This document shows positions 9,904 through 21,700 of a stretch of DNA of 64,000 bases, piece after piece. The stretch spans positions 1,736,501 to 1,800,500 of the forward strand of contig JAGFBZ010002028.1 of the NCBI GenBank assembly GCA_018398805.1. Direction: 5' to 3'. The stretch's first letter is position 1. Each line of letters opens with the position of its first letter. Made by a program: the position numbers and the translations under genes. This DNA comes from Hirundichthys speculiger. Taxonomy: Eukaryota; Chordata; Actinopteri; Beloniformes; Exocoetidae. Under the pieces are notes generated by a model. That model worked only from the letters and a program-made list of their open reading frames with translations, was not told the DNA's origin and did not search any database.

Positions 9904-12900
9904 ATATCAGTGGCTCAACACAGCACATCTGTATGCCCCAGTGTGGTCAGAAGGCTTATTGCTACACAGAGTGGCTTTAAATACCGTATGCACCTCTCTA
10001 TCTCATCAAATTCTTCATGTTCCTTCTTTAAAATGCTTGTTTTCCAACAAAACCTAATTAATTCCCCTACATTAATTTTCAAGAACGGTGACACATGAAC
10101 CAACCAGTGAGCAATTTTGGTTCATCATGTAAATGGCAAATTTCATAATACAGACTAATTTTCATCTGCACTTCCCCTGCAGGCCTTGTTATGCTTTTGT
10201 TCAGGTTTGATGGGTGCAAAATCTTCCGCCTCGACAATAGAGGAATTCTACTTAAGAAACCTTCACTCTCACGGTTGTGTTTGCAGTGTTCATACGTTAT
10301 ATAAATGTCAGTGCTTCGACGCTTGACTCAACCTGAAGCAATGCAAAATTACTGGGATCATGTGAGTGGTTGCACTGTGATTGCAGCGCTTGTGATGCTT
10401 CCGGTCCCTGCTGCTTTTAAAATTACAAGTTTCAATCAATATCAGGCTGGCAAATTCATAAAAGCTTCCCATGACTCATGATCACGGCAGGAACAAGTCT
10501 AAATGCAATCCAAGGGTATTCTCAAGTAGGATTTGTAGCCGTTCACGTGTCAGAACACTGATTCTTTTGTAGCACGTGTCAACAAACTGAGTGCTGTAAA
10601 ATGTAAGTTGATGTGAACAAGGCTGAGAGGAAAAACGGCCATTGCTGTGAAAAACCTGTCTGCCAAAACTTGCATTTTTTTTTTTTTTCTGATGCTCATT
10701 TAGGGTATGACACCAGAAATACAATTCAAATCAGTCACTGGAAATGAATTATAAGACTCGGCCTATCCTGGAATCAGAATTTGGCATATTTTTCCGTTTG
10801 ATGGGCAGGGAATATGGCTGGCTCCATAAAGAGCCCTGCTTTGATTTCACGTTGTGAGGGGTGTGCAGTCTAGCATTAAATAGGCCACTGACACAAAAGT
10901 GGGGCCACATAAATCCTCCTGACATTTCCACAGACGAAAATACAAATGTTTATTTTCAATGGGTGGGGTGGGGAGGGGGACAAATGGCAAATAAAATCCT
11001 TTTTTTTTTCGTTGGGAGTGAGCGGGCCTTACCTTAGATCGAGTATTCCTGGCACCTGATTTTTAGACATATGGCATATCTAGAGCTATTGCACCTTTCA
11101 AGGATTGTATTACTGGATTTCGCAAATAAAAAAATGATTCTCACTATCCCCATCAATTCACTTATATTTAAACATCTACCCTGTCTCTCACGGTCAAAGA
11201 GAAATAAACATTCAATAAACAGTCTGCACTTCTTTACCTGTTTTGCATCTTTATCAGAAATCATTTCACAGAGAAAATTGAGTTATTTTAGCCTTAGTGC
11301 TTTTCCTTTTATTTCAGTTGGATGTTGGGGTGAAGACCCACAGCTGCTTGTGGGCATGAGGAGTTGAACCTTATTAGAGCATTATCGATTCTCCTCACAT
11401 CATGCGAACTGTTCATCATGCAACACTGTGGCTGCGTTGTGTTGAGTATATCACATGAATTTCATAAATCAGGGAGAATGTGATAAATATGACTTTGTCA
11501 GCTGATGAGGAAATTGTGAAAGACAAGCCGCTGTCATTCTCAGGATGTAAATCATCATTTGTCACAGTTGGTCATATCTCAGATCCCAACAATGTTTACT
11601 TTGGGGACATTATTTTACAGAAGTGGGATTAGCCTTGATAATGTCTGTCCGTGTGGTTGGAGCAGTAGAACAATTAAATCACGTCCCAGAAAACAAGCCT
11701 CGCTTTGTGATATTGAGGCTTAAGAAGCTATTGTTGTTTTTGTTGATCGTTGAACATTCAGTTCATGCACAATGAATGATGGTGGGGAAAAAAAAAAGAA
11801 CATTGCAGTTTTGATGTTGCTTGGCATCCTCTGCAGTTGTCATCTCAGTAGCATGGTGTTAGACCCGGGATTAGTCCTGACAGGTTAGCATATGTGACTG
11901 CAAAGGCTCCCAACCGTCGTTGGGTTGTGATGAGTCTCTGAAAGAGGTTGAAGTGTTACTTTATGTCAAATATAATTCCAAAAAGCACAGGTCTGCAGTT
12001 TTTGTTTACTTGACTGTAGGAGTTGCATTTAGTTCACCAACTGAACCTCTTCTCATACTTGGTAAAAAAAAAAATCCTCTAATTGTTTGATCTCTGGCCT
12101 ATTGAAGAGAAATAAACCTTATCAGTGTGTTTGATTTAAGGATATCTTGTGGTGTGCTATATACATTATAACATATATATAACATTATAGTATCATGACC
12201 ATGTTTCTGTAAAATCCCTTAACCCTTTTAATTAGGGCCGTTACCATCTTAAGCTTGCCCTTCATGGAACAATACCTGCACCACTGTCGGGGTTAATCTC
12301 TTCAAGAGACCAAGAGGATAGAGAAGTGAAATAAAGCACTCTGAGTGTGAAAGCGCTGCTTTCAGTGTCATTGTAAGATACTTAGAAATCCTAAGAGGTT
12401 CTTTTCAGTTCTTCTAGTTAAAGCCCACCCCGGTTACTGATGTCAAAGCCGTACATTGTTCCACCATATGACTTGAGTTCTCAGTCATGTTCACAATCAT
12501 ACCCAGGAGAGCCACCATCACTTAAGGACTTGCATTACTCCACTGAAGAGCTCAGAAGGGAAAATTGCCTTAGATGCTTGCCAGTGCCTGGGAACAAGGA
12601 GAAAATATCTACTTTGTGTCAGACACACATACACACAAATTCTGAAACCAGCTGCTTGATTACCACTAATTAGCTTAGTAACTACAGCACGAACGTGCTG
12701 AAGTAAGCTTTACAGGTTGCAAGCTATCTATCTAATTACTGAGCAAGAAAAGCCCATTGTAGCCAGTGTTATTCCCACTGTGTGTTTGCAGGGCTACAAG
12801 CTCTTTCACCCTCATTTTAAATACTTGTTTTCATTCAAATTTGACTTCCTTGTATGCTATGTGATTCTTTTGAAACCAGGGTTTCCTCCCAGTGAAACCT

Positions 12901-15880
12901 GGCCAAAACAAGACAGCAGGGAGAACAATGCCGTCCGTGCTTCATTTGGTTCTTTCTCAGCTTCAAAGTCAATTGTACTGCGGAGAAAAACTCAAATTTG
13001 TATAATGTTCTTAAAGCTCAAAATAAATCTGCTTGCCTTGTGATGTCCCTCCAATTAGAGAATTCCCAACATCTATTTCAGTCTGTTTATCCTGCTGGGC
13101 CCTCTTATAATTCACTGTGCATAATTAGTTAACACTGTGTACCTAAATGTAACAGCCAAACAGAGATTACGGTATCTGTGGAATCCTTTCAATTAAAGTG
13201 TGCTTCACTTCATACTGATGGGGCTTTCATGTGTCTTACGGCCCGTTCTTCACTGCAGTTACTGTTGAGGCATCTGAGTAGTCATGTGGCGTTCCTGTAA
13301 ATTTGAATATGGTGTTTAGTTCAAGAAAAAGTGTCTCCCTGTTGTTTTACTTTGTTTTTTTTGGCTCCAGTAACTCATTTTCAGATTTTAGGTGTAGTGC
13401 TTTTATACTTCTATCAGCGTCAACATTAAAAAAAAAAACCCACTGACAGGTAAAGGGAAAAGCAATAATCCCCTCATTACAATGCTAAGTCTGCTGTGAG
13501 ACACTGAGTCCAGGCAGCCGTGTAGTTGGGTTCATACAATACCACTAATCTAAATGTTTTTGGAAAAACCTTGTTAAAAACGCACATCCAGCCCAGACGG
13601 TGAACAGAACGCAAAAGACAAAACAAAACATGCCACTCTGCAAGGCATATTCTGCGTTCACAACAGCAAATGTGGAAATACTGTGAAGCAGTTGCGCCAT
13701 AACTAGTATTATAACTTTAGTGTGAATATTAGCATTTATTTGCAACAACAGTTTAGCAAACTCACCAATATGGTAGAAACATTGCCAGTTCTGCATCTTA
13801 TTTCATTCCTTTCTTTGCTAAAAGTTATCTCTAACGAGGCAAAGTTGTCATTTTTTTCCTCCCATATACTTCAATCCATTCGGTTGATTTTATGGCCAAG
13901 GATTCAGACGCAGAGCCCATGCTACCCTCCTGCCCTCAGTATTCTTCTCATATAATGTTGAAAATATTCTGAATTTTAATGAAAATTACACACTTTGTTG
14001 TTTTATTAATATGTTTTAGAACTGATATGCTTATATAAGACAGTTATAGTTCAACGTTTCATCCACTGACCATTATACAGAATACACAAGGTCAATCCCC
14101 TGCAGTAGTGATTGTCAATTCAATCACCGAACCTTGAAATTATATTTAAAAAAAAAAAAAAAAAACATGTCAGCTTAGGCATCCTGGTTGCGTGCCTGGT
14201 GCTAAAATGATTATTTGTCATCTTTTTATTTATTTATTTGTTTTTTGCCTTGGCTGTATTTCCCTCTTGTATCCCTCCATTTGACATTTTTTTTGAGAGA
14301 GAGAGAGAGAGAAATTTATTTAACTGCTGCCAGATTTGCTTTGCATTCTGGGCATTCTGCTGTAATCAGAGATCACAGTGCATTTGGTGATCCTCAGTGT
14401 TTTGTAACTACATTCAAGCTCTGGATTTTTATTTATGTCAGGCAGAAACTCTTGAGGACATGTGACATGCTCTCTGCTGTCAGGTATTATTGAGCACCAC
14501 CTCTGGAACTATTTTTCCTTCTTTCTTCTGAAATTGATTTAACACTGAGCAAAGCAATTCAATTAACATTCCTCACTTGAAGTTTGAACGCCACCAGTAG
14601 AATGTCTCAGCTGTCGCAACTACCACAAATCAAAGTTAATGGGATTACAAATTGCTGATATCACTCACCTGTGGAATTTTAACAGTCTATGTTCACAAAA
14701 ATGAAAGGAATTTGAGCAAACGCCAAGAAACAGAGCTATAAATCGACTTTGTGCTTAGAGCTGTCTAACTGATTTTTATTATTGAAAACAGGATATAACA
14801 CTGGGGATTCTTATAACTGTCTTTGGTACTTTGTGGCTATCGCCCTCCTGTTGGCATAGCAGTTCACATAAGAAGCGCTATAAAGATGCTCTCAAACAGC
14901 GCGGCCCTAAGAAAATAAAATATTACTTTAAAATGCTGTGCATTGTGCAGTAGCAGATGTCAATAGCACATGTAATTTGCCTTTTTTTGTCGACTGAGAA
15001 AACAACAAAACACTGAAGAGCTTCATACATTAGCACCATTAGCACCCTGTTGTTTTATAATTAAAGATTTGCTTCAACATTTTCTACTTTTTTCTGTTGA
15101 TGTTTCAAAGAACACACGACTGAAGACGTAAAATAATGTCACATGTGGAGGCAGAAATCAGAGAGCTTTTTTTTCCAGCTCAAAGAGCAGGCATGTTTTC
15201 AACATGCAGCCCTAAATGTAAGTTCAATTTGACAAGAATTGTATGTCTGCATCAATATTTGAGACTACGTGATGATATACTGTATAATTGATTCACTAAC
15301 CCTTGAGTGTCACTGCTCTGTCACCGAATGGTACTGTTAATGGGTTCACATGTGAGAAAATGATGAGTTTGCTCTTACTAAAGTGAAGTCTCTGAAATAC
15401 AAACAGCTTTTCAAAATACTATACAATCATGTGAATGGCAAAATAAGTTGTCTTTCACTAGTAAGGCTTAATTTATGAGAATATAATCCAAAAGCGGCAT
15501 TACCTGTCTTGCTAAATTGACCTATTTATCTAGTTATTTATTCTTACAACAGCAGCAGCCACTGATTTTGGTGTCTAAGGCAGTGTTTTGAATATTATAC
15601 TGAAATACTTACTTCACTGCAAATACAACATAACACAATAACTCAAATAGGCCTATTTTTTAATGTAATTTTAAATAAAAAAGAATGTTTCTCTGAGAGA
15701 TGGCATGCAGGACAAGTATAAAGCTGTAGAAAAAAAATGTTAGCATGTCAAGTGTATTTAATTATATTCCATCACATATTTGATACAATACTTCAGCAAG
15801 TGACCATTCTTTAAACTTTAAGCTAATTATCATAGAGTTAGCATGTTGTTGGGTTAGCAAAAATTGTGCTGCGGTTCCAC
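9904..15880. other. No gene seen; low-complexity tracts only
   Basis: About 6 kb without recognised exons. It holds a poly-A tract (14148-14165) and a GA repeat (14295-14312). The moderately GC-rich block around 14330-14480 and the stretch 13545-13800 have complex sequence. They might be a conserved element and a transposon piece respectively, but neither could be supported further. Confidence 0.4.
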
Positions 15881-15997
15881 TAAAGATGACTTGAGCTTTG
15901 TGACATGGTGCATAATCCTGCTAAGAAGCCATTAGAAGGAGGGAACACTGGTTCATAACAGTATTCAGGTAGGCTGTGGCATTGAAACGATGCTCAG

Positions 15998-16430
15998 AAG
16001 AGGCGACTGGAGTACCATGAAATAGTGCTATTCTTATCCACTATCTGGCAGTAACACATTGCATTTGGGGCTTTTTGCTGACTCGACCCCTTCCAGTAAA
16101 GAAAGCAGCAAGCCAAAGTAAGATGATTAATTTTACGTCATTGTCTACCTTCAAACAACCATGGTGTACTGCTGTGATACTGTGGTAGTGTACATCACGT
16201 AGCTCTATAGCAAAGATGCTACACATCTATCCCTTCACGGCTGACGTGATGTGGATAGATGTGTAGATCTGCACAGAGAGGAAGGACAAAATGGATGTCA
16301 ATGTGCTGAACCTCACAATAAATTTCAAGTTATGCTCCTGTCATTTCGACAACAAAAAGATCAGCGCCGACGGCTACGCAAGTGGTGATTCTGTCTACTT
16401 TGCCTGGAATAACTGGAGGAAGCCACGAGA
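15998..16430 (+). mobile_element. THAP-like transposon fragment, copy 1
   Basis: This insert carries an open frame at 16291-16482 whose first part reads FKLCSCHFDNKKISADGYAS and then YFAWNNWRKP. A Cys-x2-His pair followed by an aromatic/Trp-Asn-Asn motif resembles the second half of a THAP zinc-binding domain, as found at the start of P-element-like transposases. The N-terminal half is absent. The end of the frame runs into the host transposon. Blocks gcatttggggcttttt (16061-16076), gctgaacctcac (near 16305) and aataactggaggaag (near 16410) recur in reverse order on the other strand at 40425-40690. The THAP reading is an inference. Confidence 0.45.
16219..16266. repeat. Perfect 14-bp inverted repeat
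   Basis: The arms ctacacatctatcc (16219-16232) and ggatagatgtgtag (16253-16266) are exact reverse complements with a 20-base loop. It lies inside the THAP-like insert, in a region that the second copy at 40.4 kb seems to lack. It could be the ends of a tiny nested element or a foldback. Confidence 0.75.
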
Positions 16431-16545
16431 GTGGGGAAGTGTGTCAAGAAAATATCTCATTAAACCACCGCCACCGGCCTGAACCATTGACACAAGACAG
16501 GTTGGATCCATTCCTTTATGTTGAACTCTAGAGTGGTTGGTGGTG

Positions 16546-19500
16546 AGTAACGGGGTTGAAGTCAGGGCTATCCCCCTGACTGACGGTCTCCCATGAGCCT
16601 GGACTCCTCACTCATACATATGTGCTGGAAGTGTCCTCAGTGTTGCTGTCCATTGACGCTAAATGGAGCAATATCAAGCATTGCCAAACTAATTTGTAGG
16701 TTTCATGCACTGCAGGGACAATGTTTATTCTGTCCAGAGTTGGGAAATTTTCAAATTACAATGAAATCACATATGGGAGCTTGACTGCTTAAAAGCGTGC
16801 AGCTTATTTGGAAATAAATGGGAAATCATTTTGATTAGTTGTTTATGGTATGATGAAGGTATGTCAGAAACACCCACCATTGGGCGTTGTCAGTCCCATT
16901 GACTGTAAAATCATCCCCCAGTAAGTCCAGACTAGCCATGCTTTGTTGACCTTTTCCACCTTATTGGTTTCAAGGATGTTTTCAATGGTACAGAACTGCA
17001 TTTCCATTTTGGCAAGCTATTAAAAGATGACACATATCATTATCACTAAAGGAGGCAGAGGAATCTAAACATTTGACACATTGAGTAAATGAGCACAGGA
17101 GAAACAGAGCGAGAGCTAGCAACCATGCTAAGCTAGCAGACTTAATGAGAATGGCAGAAAACCAGTGTGTACCAACACGCTCACGGAAACAAAGAAATCA
17201 GGTGATAAAGCTTAAAATAAGTGTCATACCGTGGATAAAATTGGGAAATATGTCAAAAGAAACCATGTTCAGTGAGCCAAGAGGAGCTTCCATCTTATCT
17301 AAACACAAGCAAGAAAAACAGGAAGCGACAAAAAAAAGTGTTTCTTCTGCAAAAAGCATTTAGCAGATTCAAGCCACTGACAGAGCTAACGTTATCAATT
17401 TAATGAGTAAACACATTAAAGACAACAGATTCTGATCAATGAGCCACTAAACTAAAGCTGAGTTTTACCATAGCATCAGTTTCATACAAAGACATGTCCC
17501 TGTATAACATTTTTATACTCAAAAGCAAGCAAACCACCAGAGATGAAGCTGAAATGTTCTCTTTGTCATAATTGCTGTTTTAATTGGTTACTCATACAGT
17601 TTAATGTCATTTTCACTGCTTATGCAATTCAAATATATGAGTAGGTTTGTTATGTAATCTTTTGCTCCTTTTTTTAAATGCCACTAATTAGAATCCAGGG
17701 TAAAGACACAGGATATTATTGCAATTATTCTGTTATTACAGAGCTGACATCCAGGTTGTGTCCTGACATTTCAAGTTCTATCTCTGTTATATCCTGCTAT
17801 CCTCTATATATTAAATCTCAGTCTGCTCACAGTGCTTTTCTGATTCATTTAAAGATACAGCGGGTGTTACTCACGAGATCCATCTCGGTTGCCTTAGGCA
17901 GACGTCGCCAAGCTACAAATGAGCCGAACCAGCCACAACTTGATTTCACTCTGACACTCACGTTCACTCTCGCCTAATATGGGGCGTCAGGTGATGATGG
18001 GGATCACAGTCTTGTGAAGGTACATGCTTATTGGAACATTTTACTGTCTGCAGACGTGCCCGAGCTGAAGCTGCGGTGACCTGAGGCGCATGGAAGGTGG
18101 ATATGAACAAGTCGAAAAAAAAAAAAAAGGCATCATGGTGTGATATTCATGCTAGACCTCAAGTGTAAAAATATGACGAAACGTTGCATTGTTTCCCAGT
18201 ATCGAATCCTGAACAAACTGCCTGGAAACACTTGCATCACAGAAGAGAGGCTGCAGTGCATCACCCACCTTTTGAATTAGAGGAATGCTTTCAATTAAAG
18301 CTTTAGAGCTGCCTATGTGGGATTTATGCTGCAGGGCATCATCAATGTGTGCGCATGTGTGTTCCACTAAGGATTAAGTCCCATAGTACAGTTTTAATCT
18401 CTGATACAGATTATGATTTGGGTTTCTACGAAAGACCTCTGAGATACAGTATCAGGGTGAGCGAGACTTCTCTTCTGTGTTCTTACGTTTTATCAGCGGA
18501 AGTGCCCTTTATGTGAAAAAACTGATTCTTCTCAAATTTCTAAGAAAATCTGCACCCCGTCCTCTTTTCTTTCACCAAACACCACAATGTGACAAGACGG
18601 TGGGGGCAGGTGGGTGTAAGTGAAAGAGCAGAGGCATCATCAACTTCGGCTGTTCTTCATCCCTTATTAACAGGTTCATGTTAACACGCTCTAGAAGTAG
18701 CTGCAGGGAGGATTTTCACACATTAACACGCTCACAGCTGGGAGCTTTGCTCACCAAACACTTGCCTATGAAACCTTAAAGTGGCACTTGAAGAAACTTT
18801 TCACATCTTTATCATTTTTTCCTCTTCAGCCTATTTGATGTTACTGTTTTGTTTTTTTCCTTTTTTCTGTGTGATCAAAAAAGAAAAAGGCTACACAGGT
18901 AATAGCTTTGACATTTCCGCTGGTGAGCACTCAGTCAGTGTTTTGCAATGCTTAAAAGCAACAACAGTCCCAAAGCCTCCTGAGTCATTCACTCCTCCTG
19001 TCCCTCCAGGCCGTGGGTCCTGTCAGAAGCCCACTCTTTTAGCCACCCCACCTCCCCCCACATCTTCCAAGTTGTGGTCTATTTCTTGGGGTCTTATAGG
19101 GGTTTGCTGGAATGGAAATGGAAATGAACTTAACAGGCATTCAGTACCGGCTGATTTCTTGGCTACCATTGCATGTGTGTTCATCATGTACATGCGTGTG
19201 TACTCGCAGAGCCAAAACTTGGCAGAATTATACATTTTCCTATCTGATTTGCATGTTATTAGCACTGTATAGCATTTCAATTCAGTTGATTCACATAACA
19301 CGAACTTACAACACTTATTCAGCATCAGGGGGGTGAAGCCTTTGCCAGCTCTCTGGGCAAAAGTAGGGGGACACCATGAACATGTTGCCAGCCACATTTA
19401 CATGAACAACCACACACACTCACGTTTACTCCTGTGGGCAATTTACAATCCAACTGTAGCCAAATTATATCAAAACCAAATAGGGAGAAGGGAGTGGGTG

Positions 19501-19675
19501 TTGTAGCTGTGAATCATGGTCCTTACGGTCAATGATAGTTGACATTGCATTTCAAAGGCGACACAGAAGAGAGCGCACGCTCTGCTTCATGAAAGTTACA
19601 TGCAGACAGTATTTTGGACTTCAATACCTTGAACAGGGCCAATTTATTCATGACAGATCGAGCCGTCTTGGAGTC
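16546..19675. other. No gene seen
   Basis: No splice-bounded frame or transposon end was recognised. A poly-A tract lies at about 18115-18128. Words such as gctagcaaccatgctaagct near 17115 resemble repeat copies B and C but are too short to assign. Confidence 0.4.
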
Positions 19676-19800
19676 AGACCATAGACTGTATATAAAGAAC
19701 TGGATATACCCCCTGTGACATCACCCATAGGATTTCTGAAGGGTGCTTTAGAAGCCTCTTTTTCCTCGTACTGGCCTGGATGCCCGCTGGAACACGATGC
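19676..19800 (+). repeat. Dispersed teleost repeat fragment
   Basis: The order catagactgtatataaagaa, gtgacatcacccatagg, tttctgaagggtgctttaga is, from recall, a frequent motif of an interspersed fish repeat. Neither terminal repeats nor a target duplication was found, so the class stays open. Confidence 0.45.
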
Positions 19801-20736
19801 TAATTCATATTACTTTACATTCATTCTAACCTAATTTGACCTGAGAGAGTCCAAAAAAAATCCTGCAACTTCTATAGTTCTGCATTGGATTCAACACAAA
19901 AGCGGGAATGCCACCGCTTGGGTAAGACAGAAGAACAAGATTGAGAATCTGTTCGATTTTCAAAATTAAACAGCACGAGCTGGGCCTGACTCATACATCT
20001 ATATTACGTTTACTTGTGGAGGCTGCTGGGCAAACAATTCAAAGTCAGAAGAGATTTCAACCACGTACAAAAAGGGGGGGTTATTTTAGAAGTATAAAAA
20101 AACACATTTTATTTGGCACCACCTTTATTACTATTTTTTTTTCTTTTTATAAGAATAATAGCACAGAGTAAGAAACGTTGTGAAGTTTGTCTTTAAACCA
20201 GCAGATTACCAGGTCATTCTCACATGATCTCTCTCAAAACTGTTGGGTAAAGCCGAACTCGAACGGAGCCGGCGACACTCAGAGGTGGTCTTTTTCTGAA
20301 ATGCTCCCAGTGGAACCTGAGTTTGTGCTGCCAATGGAGAAAAACCCCGACGAGCTTTTATTTACTGTCTATGTATTTGGTTGTAACATTAATGTGGTTG
20401 ACCTTTTAAAAGGAATCAAAGGCTTCTTCAGGTGCCCTTCATTTCATAAACAGCCCTCAACAAAGAAAAAGTGTCTGAGCAAGGGACCAAGCAAGAGAAG
20501 ATCTTGAATGGTGCTGCAATAGTGACTTAGCCTCCATGCCTACAGGGGGACCTATAACCTAAAAAAAAAAAAAAAATTCCTCTATGCAGTTTTTTTCTGA
20601 TTTTTACCTTCTTTGCAGATTTAACCCTCCAAAAGATCATTTTTATTTTATTTTCTGCTAGTTTTGAGTATGCCATCCTGTCATTTGGCAAGTTCCTCTA
20701 GAAAGATTTAGCAACTTGGCAGACATTGTGAAAGAG

Positions 20737-20763
20737 CCCCCCCCCCCCCCCCCCCCCCCCCCC
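20737..20763. repeat. Poly-C tract (27 bases)
   Basis: An uninterrupted run of C that is poly-G on the other strand. It is one of several long C runs in the window (30947-30963, 31315-31345, 45054-45075). Confidence 0.9.
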
Positions 20764-21479
20764 TCCATTTTTACTCTTTTTTTTTTAAAGAAAAAAATTA
20801 CATTCCTCTGAAGATTTTAACAGATAATGACACGCAAATGGATCCTTTTGGTTTATTACATCCACAAAAGGATGTTCGAAGTGCCGATGTATAGGATTTT
20901 TGTGCCTGAAATATCACCTGTTTACTGTTGTCTGTCCAACCCCCGTACATGCTTTTGGCAGGAAAATCTTGAGCACAGCTCAGCTTTCTCCAAGCGCTGC
21001 ACTTGTCTGTGCAACTCTGTACTGCTGGACATTTATATTCCTCCTACATTCTTCCATTCACACACAAACACACACAAGCACAGTTTGTTTATCACCACAG
21101 CATGGTTGGAGTCAGTTTGGATTCAGCCATCAACTAAATTTTTATAAGTGTTCATAAACACTTACCCATCAAAATTATTGGCGCATCTGCACGCAGCTCA
21201 CGGAAAAGAAATGATTACCCTCCCACAAAGCCGAGGCAGTGTAACTGCACTCGGTGGCTTGCTTTAGCCTGTATACGAGTGCATGAGCGCACATGGCAAG
21301 TGATAATCTGCCGGTGATCATTAACATCAGCTATGCCGCTTTTAAAGCACTTGGGGATCACACAAGCACAAACACGCTAAAAAGCACAATGGATGAGCGA
21401 CACGGCTGCTTAGGTGAGTCACCTAAACAGATCAGAAGACTGAGGACTGCTAAGGGTTACCCACTGCTGTTATATTAGG

Positions 21480-21700
21480 CGTGTTTGTGTTTTTGTTTTT
21501 ATATCCCAGTGGGGACTTTTAAGCTAAATGCATACTGACCCCTGGGGACTCCTGTCATTGCTGGGACTGAACTGTCCACAGTTTTAGGATAGGGTTGAAA
21601 GTTCAGGTTTGGGTCAGGGCCAAGCTTTCATTTGTGACTATTAAGGTTAAGTAAAGGGTCAATGCATGATGTATGTGTGAGACCCTGACCTGTTAGTGTT
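21480..21700 (+). repeat. Diverged teleost dispersed repeat
   Basis: The succession tatatcccagtggggac, taggatagggttgaaag, ggttaagtaaagggtcaatg and tgtgtgagaccctgac follows, from recall, a common fish repeat built of gtggggacc and gggttagggtt words. It is strongly mutated, and its family is not named. Confidence 0.4.

Larger units (their letters stand above)
15885..16545. mobile_element. Teleost DNA transposon relic interrupted by another element
   Basis: The part 15885-15997 (with ctttgtgacatggtgcataa and aggtaggctgtggcattgaa) and the part from about 16431 to 16545 (with caagaaaatatctcattaaa and ggttggatccattcctttat) resemble, from recall, consecutive sections of one abundant fish DNA transposon. 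In the usual sequence these sections are only a few bases apart. Here about 440 bases separate them. No transposase frame survives. Confidence 0.55.

Noticed and set aside
18781..19272. Longest plus-strand open frame (163 codons)
   Set aside because: It has no splice context, begins in low-complexity hydrophobic text, resembles no protein, and a similarly long frame lies opposite. Chance is the simplest reading.
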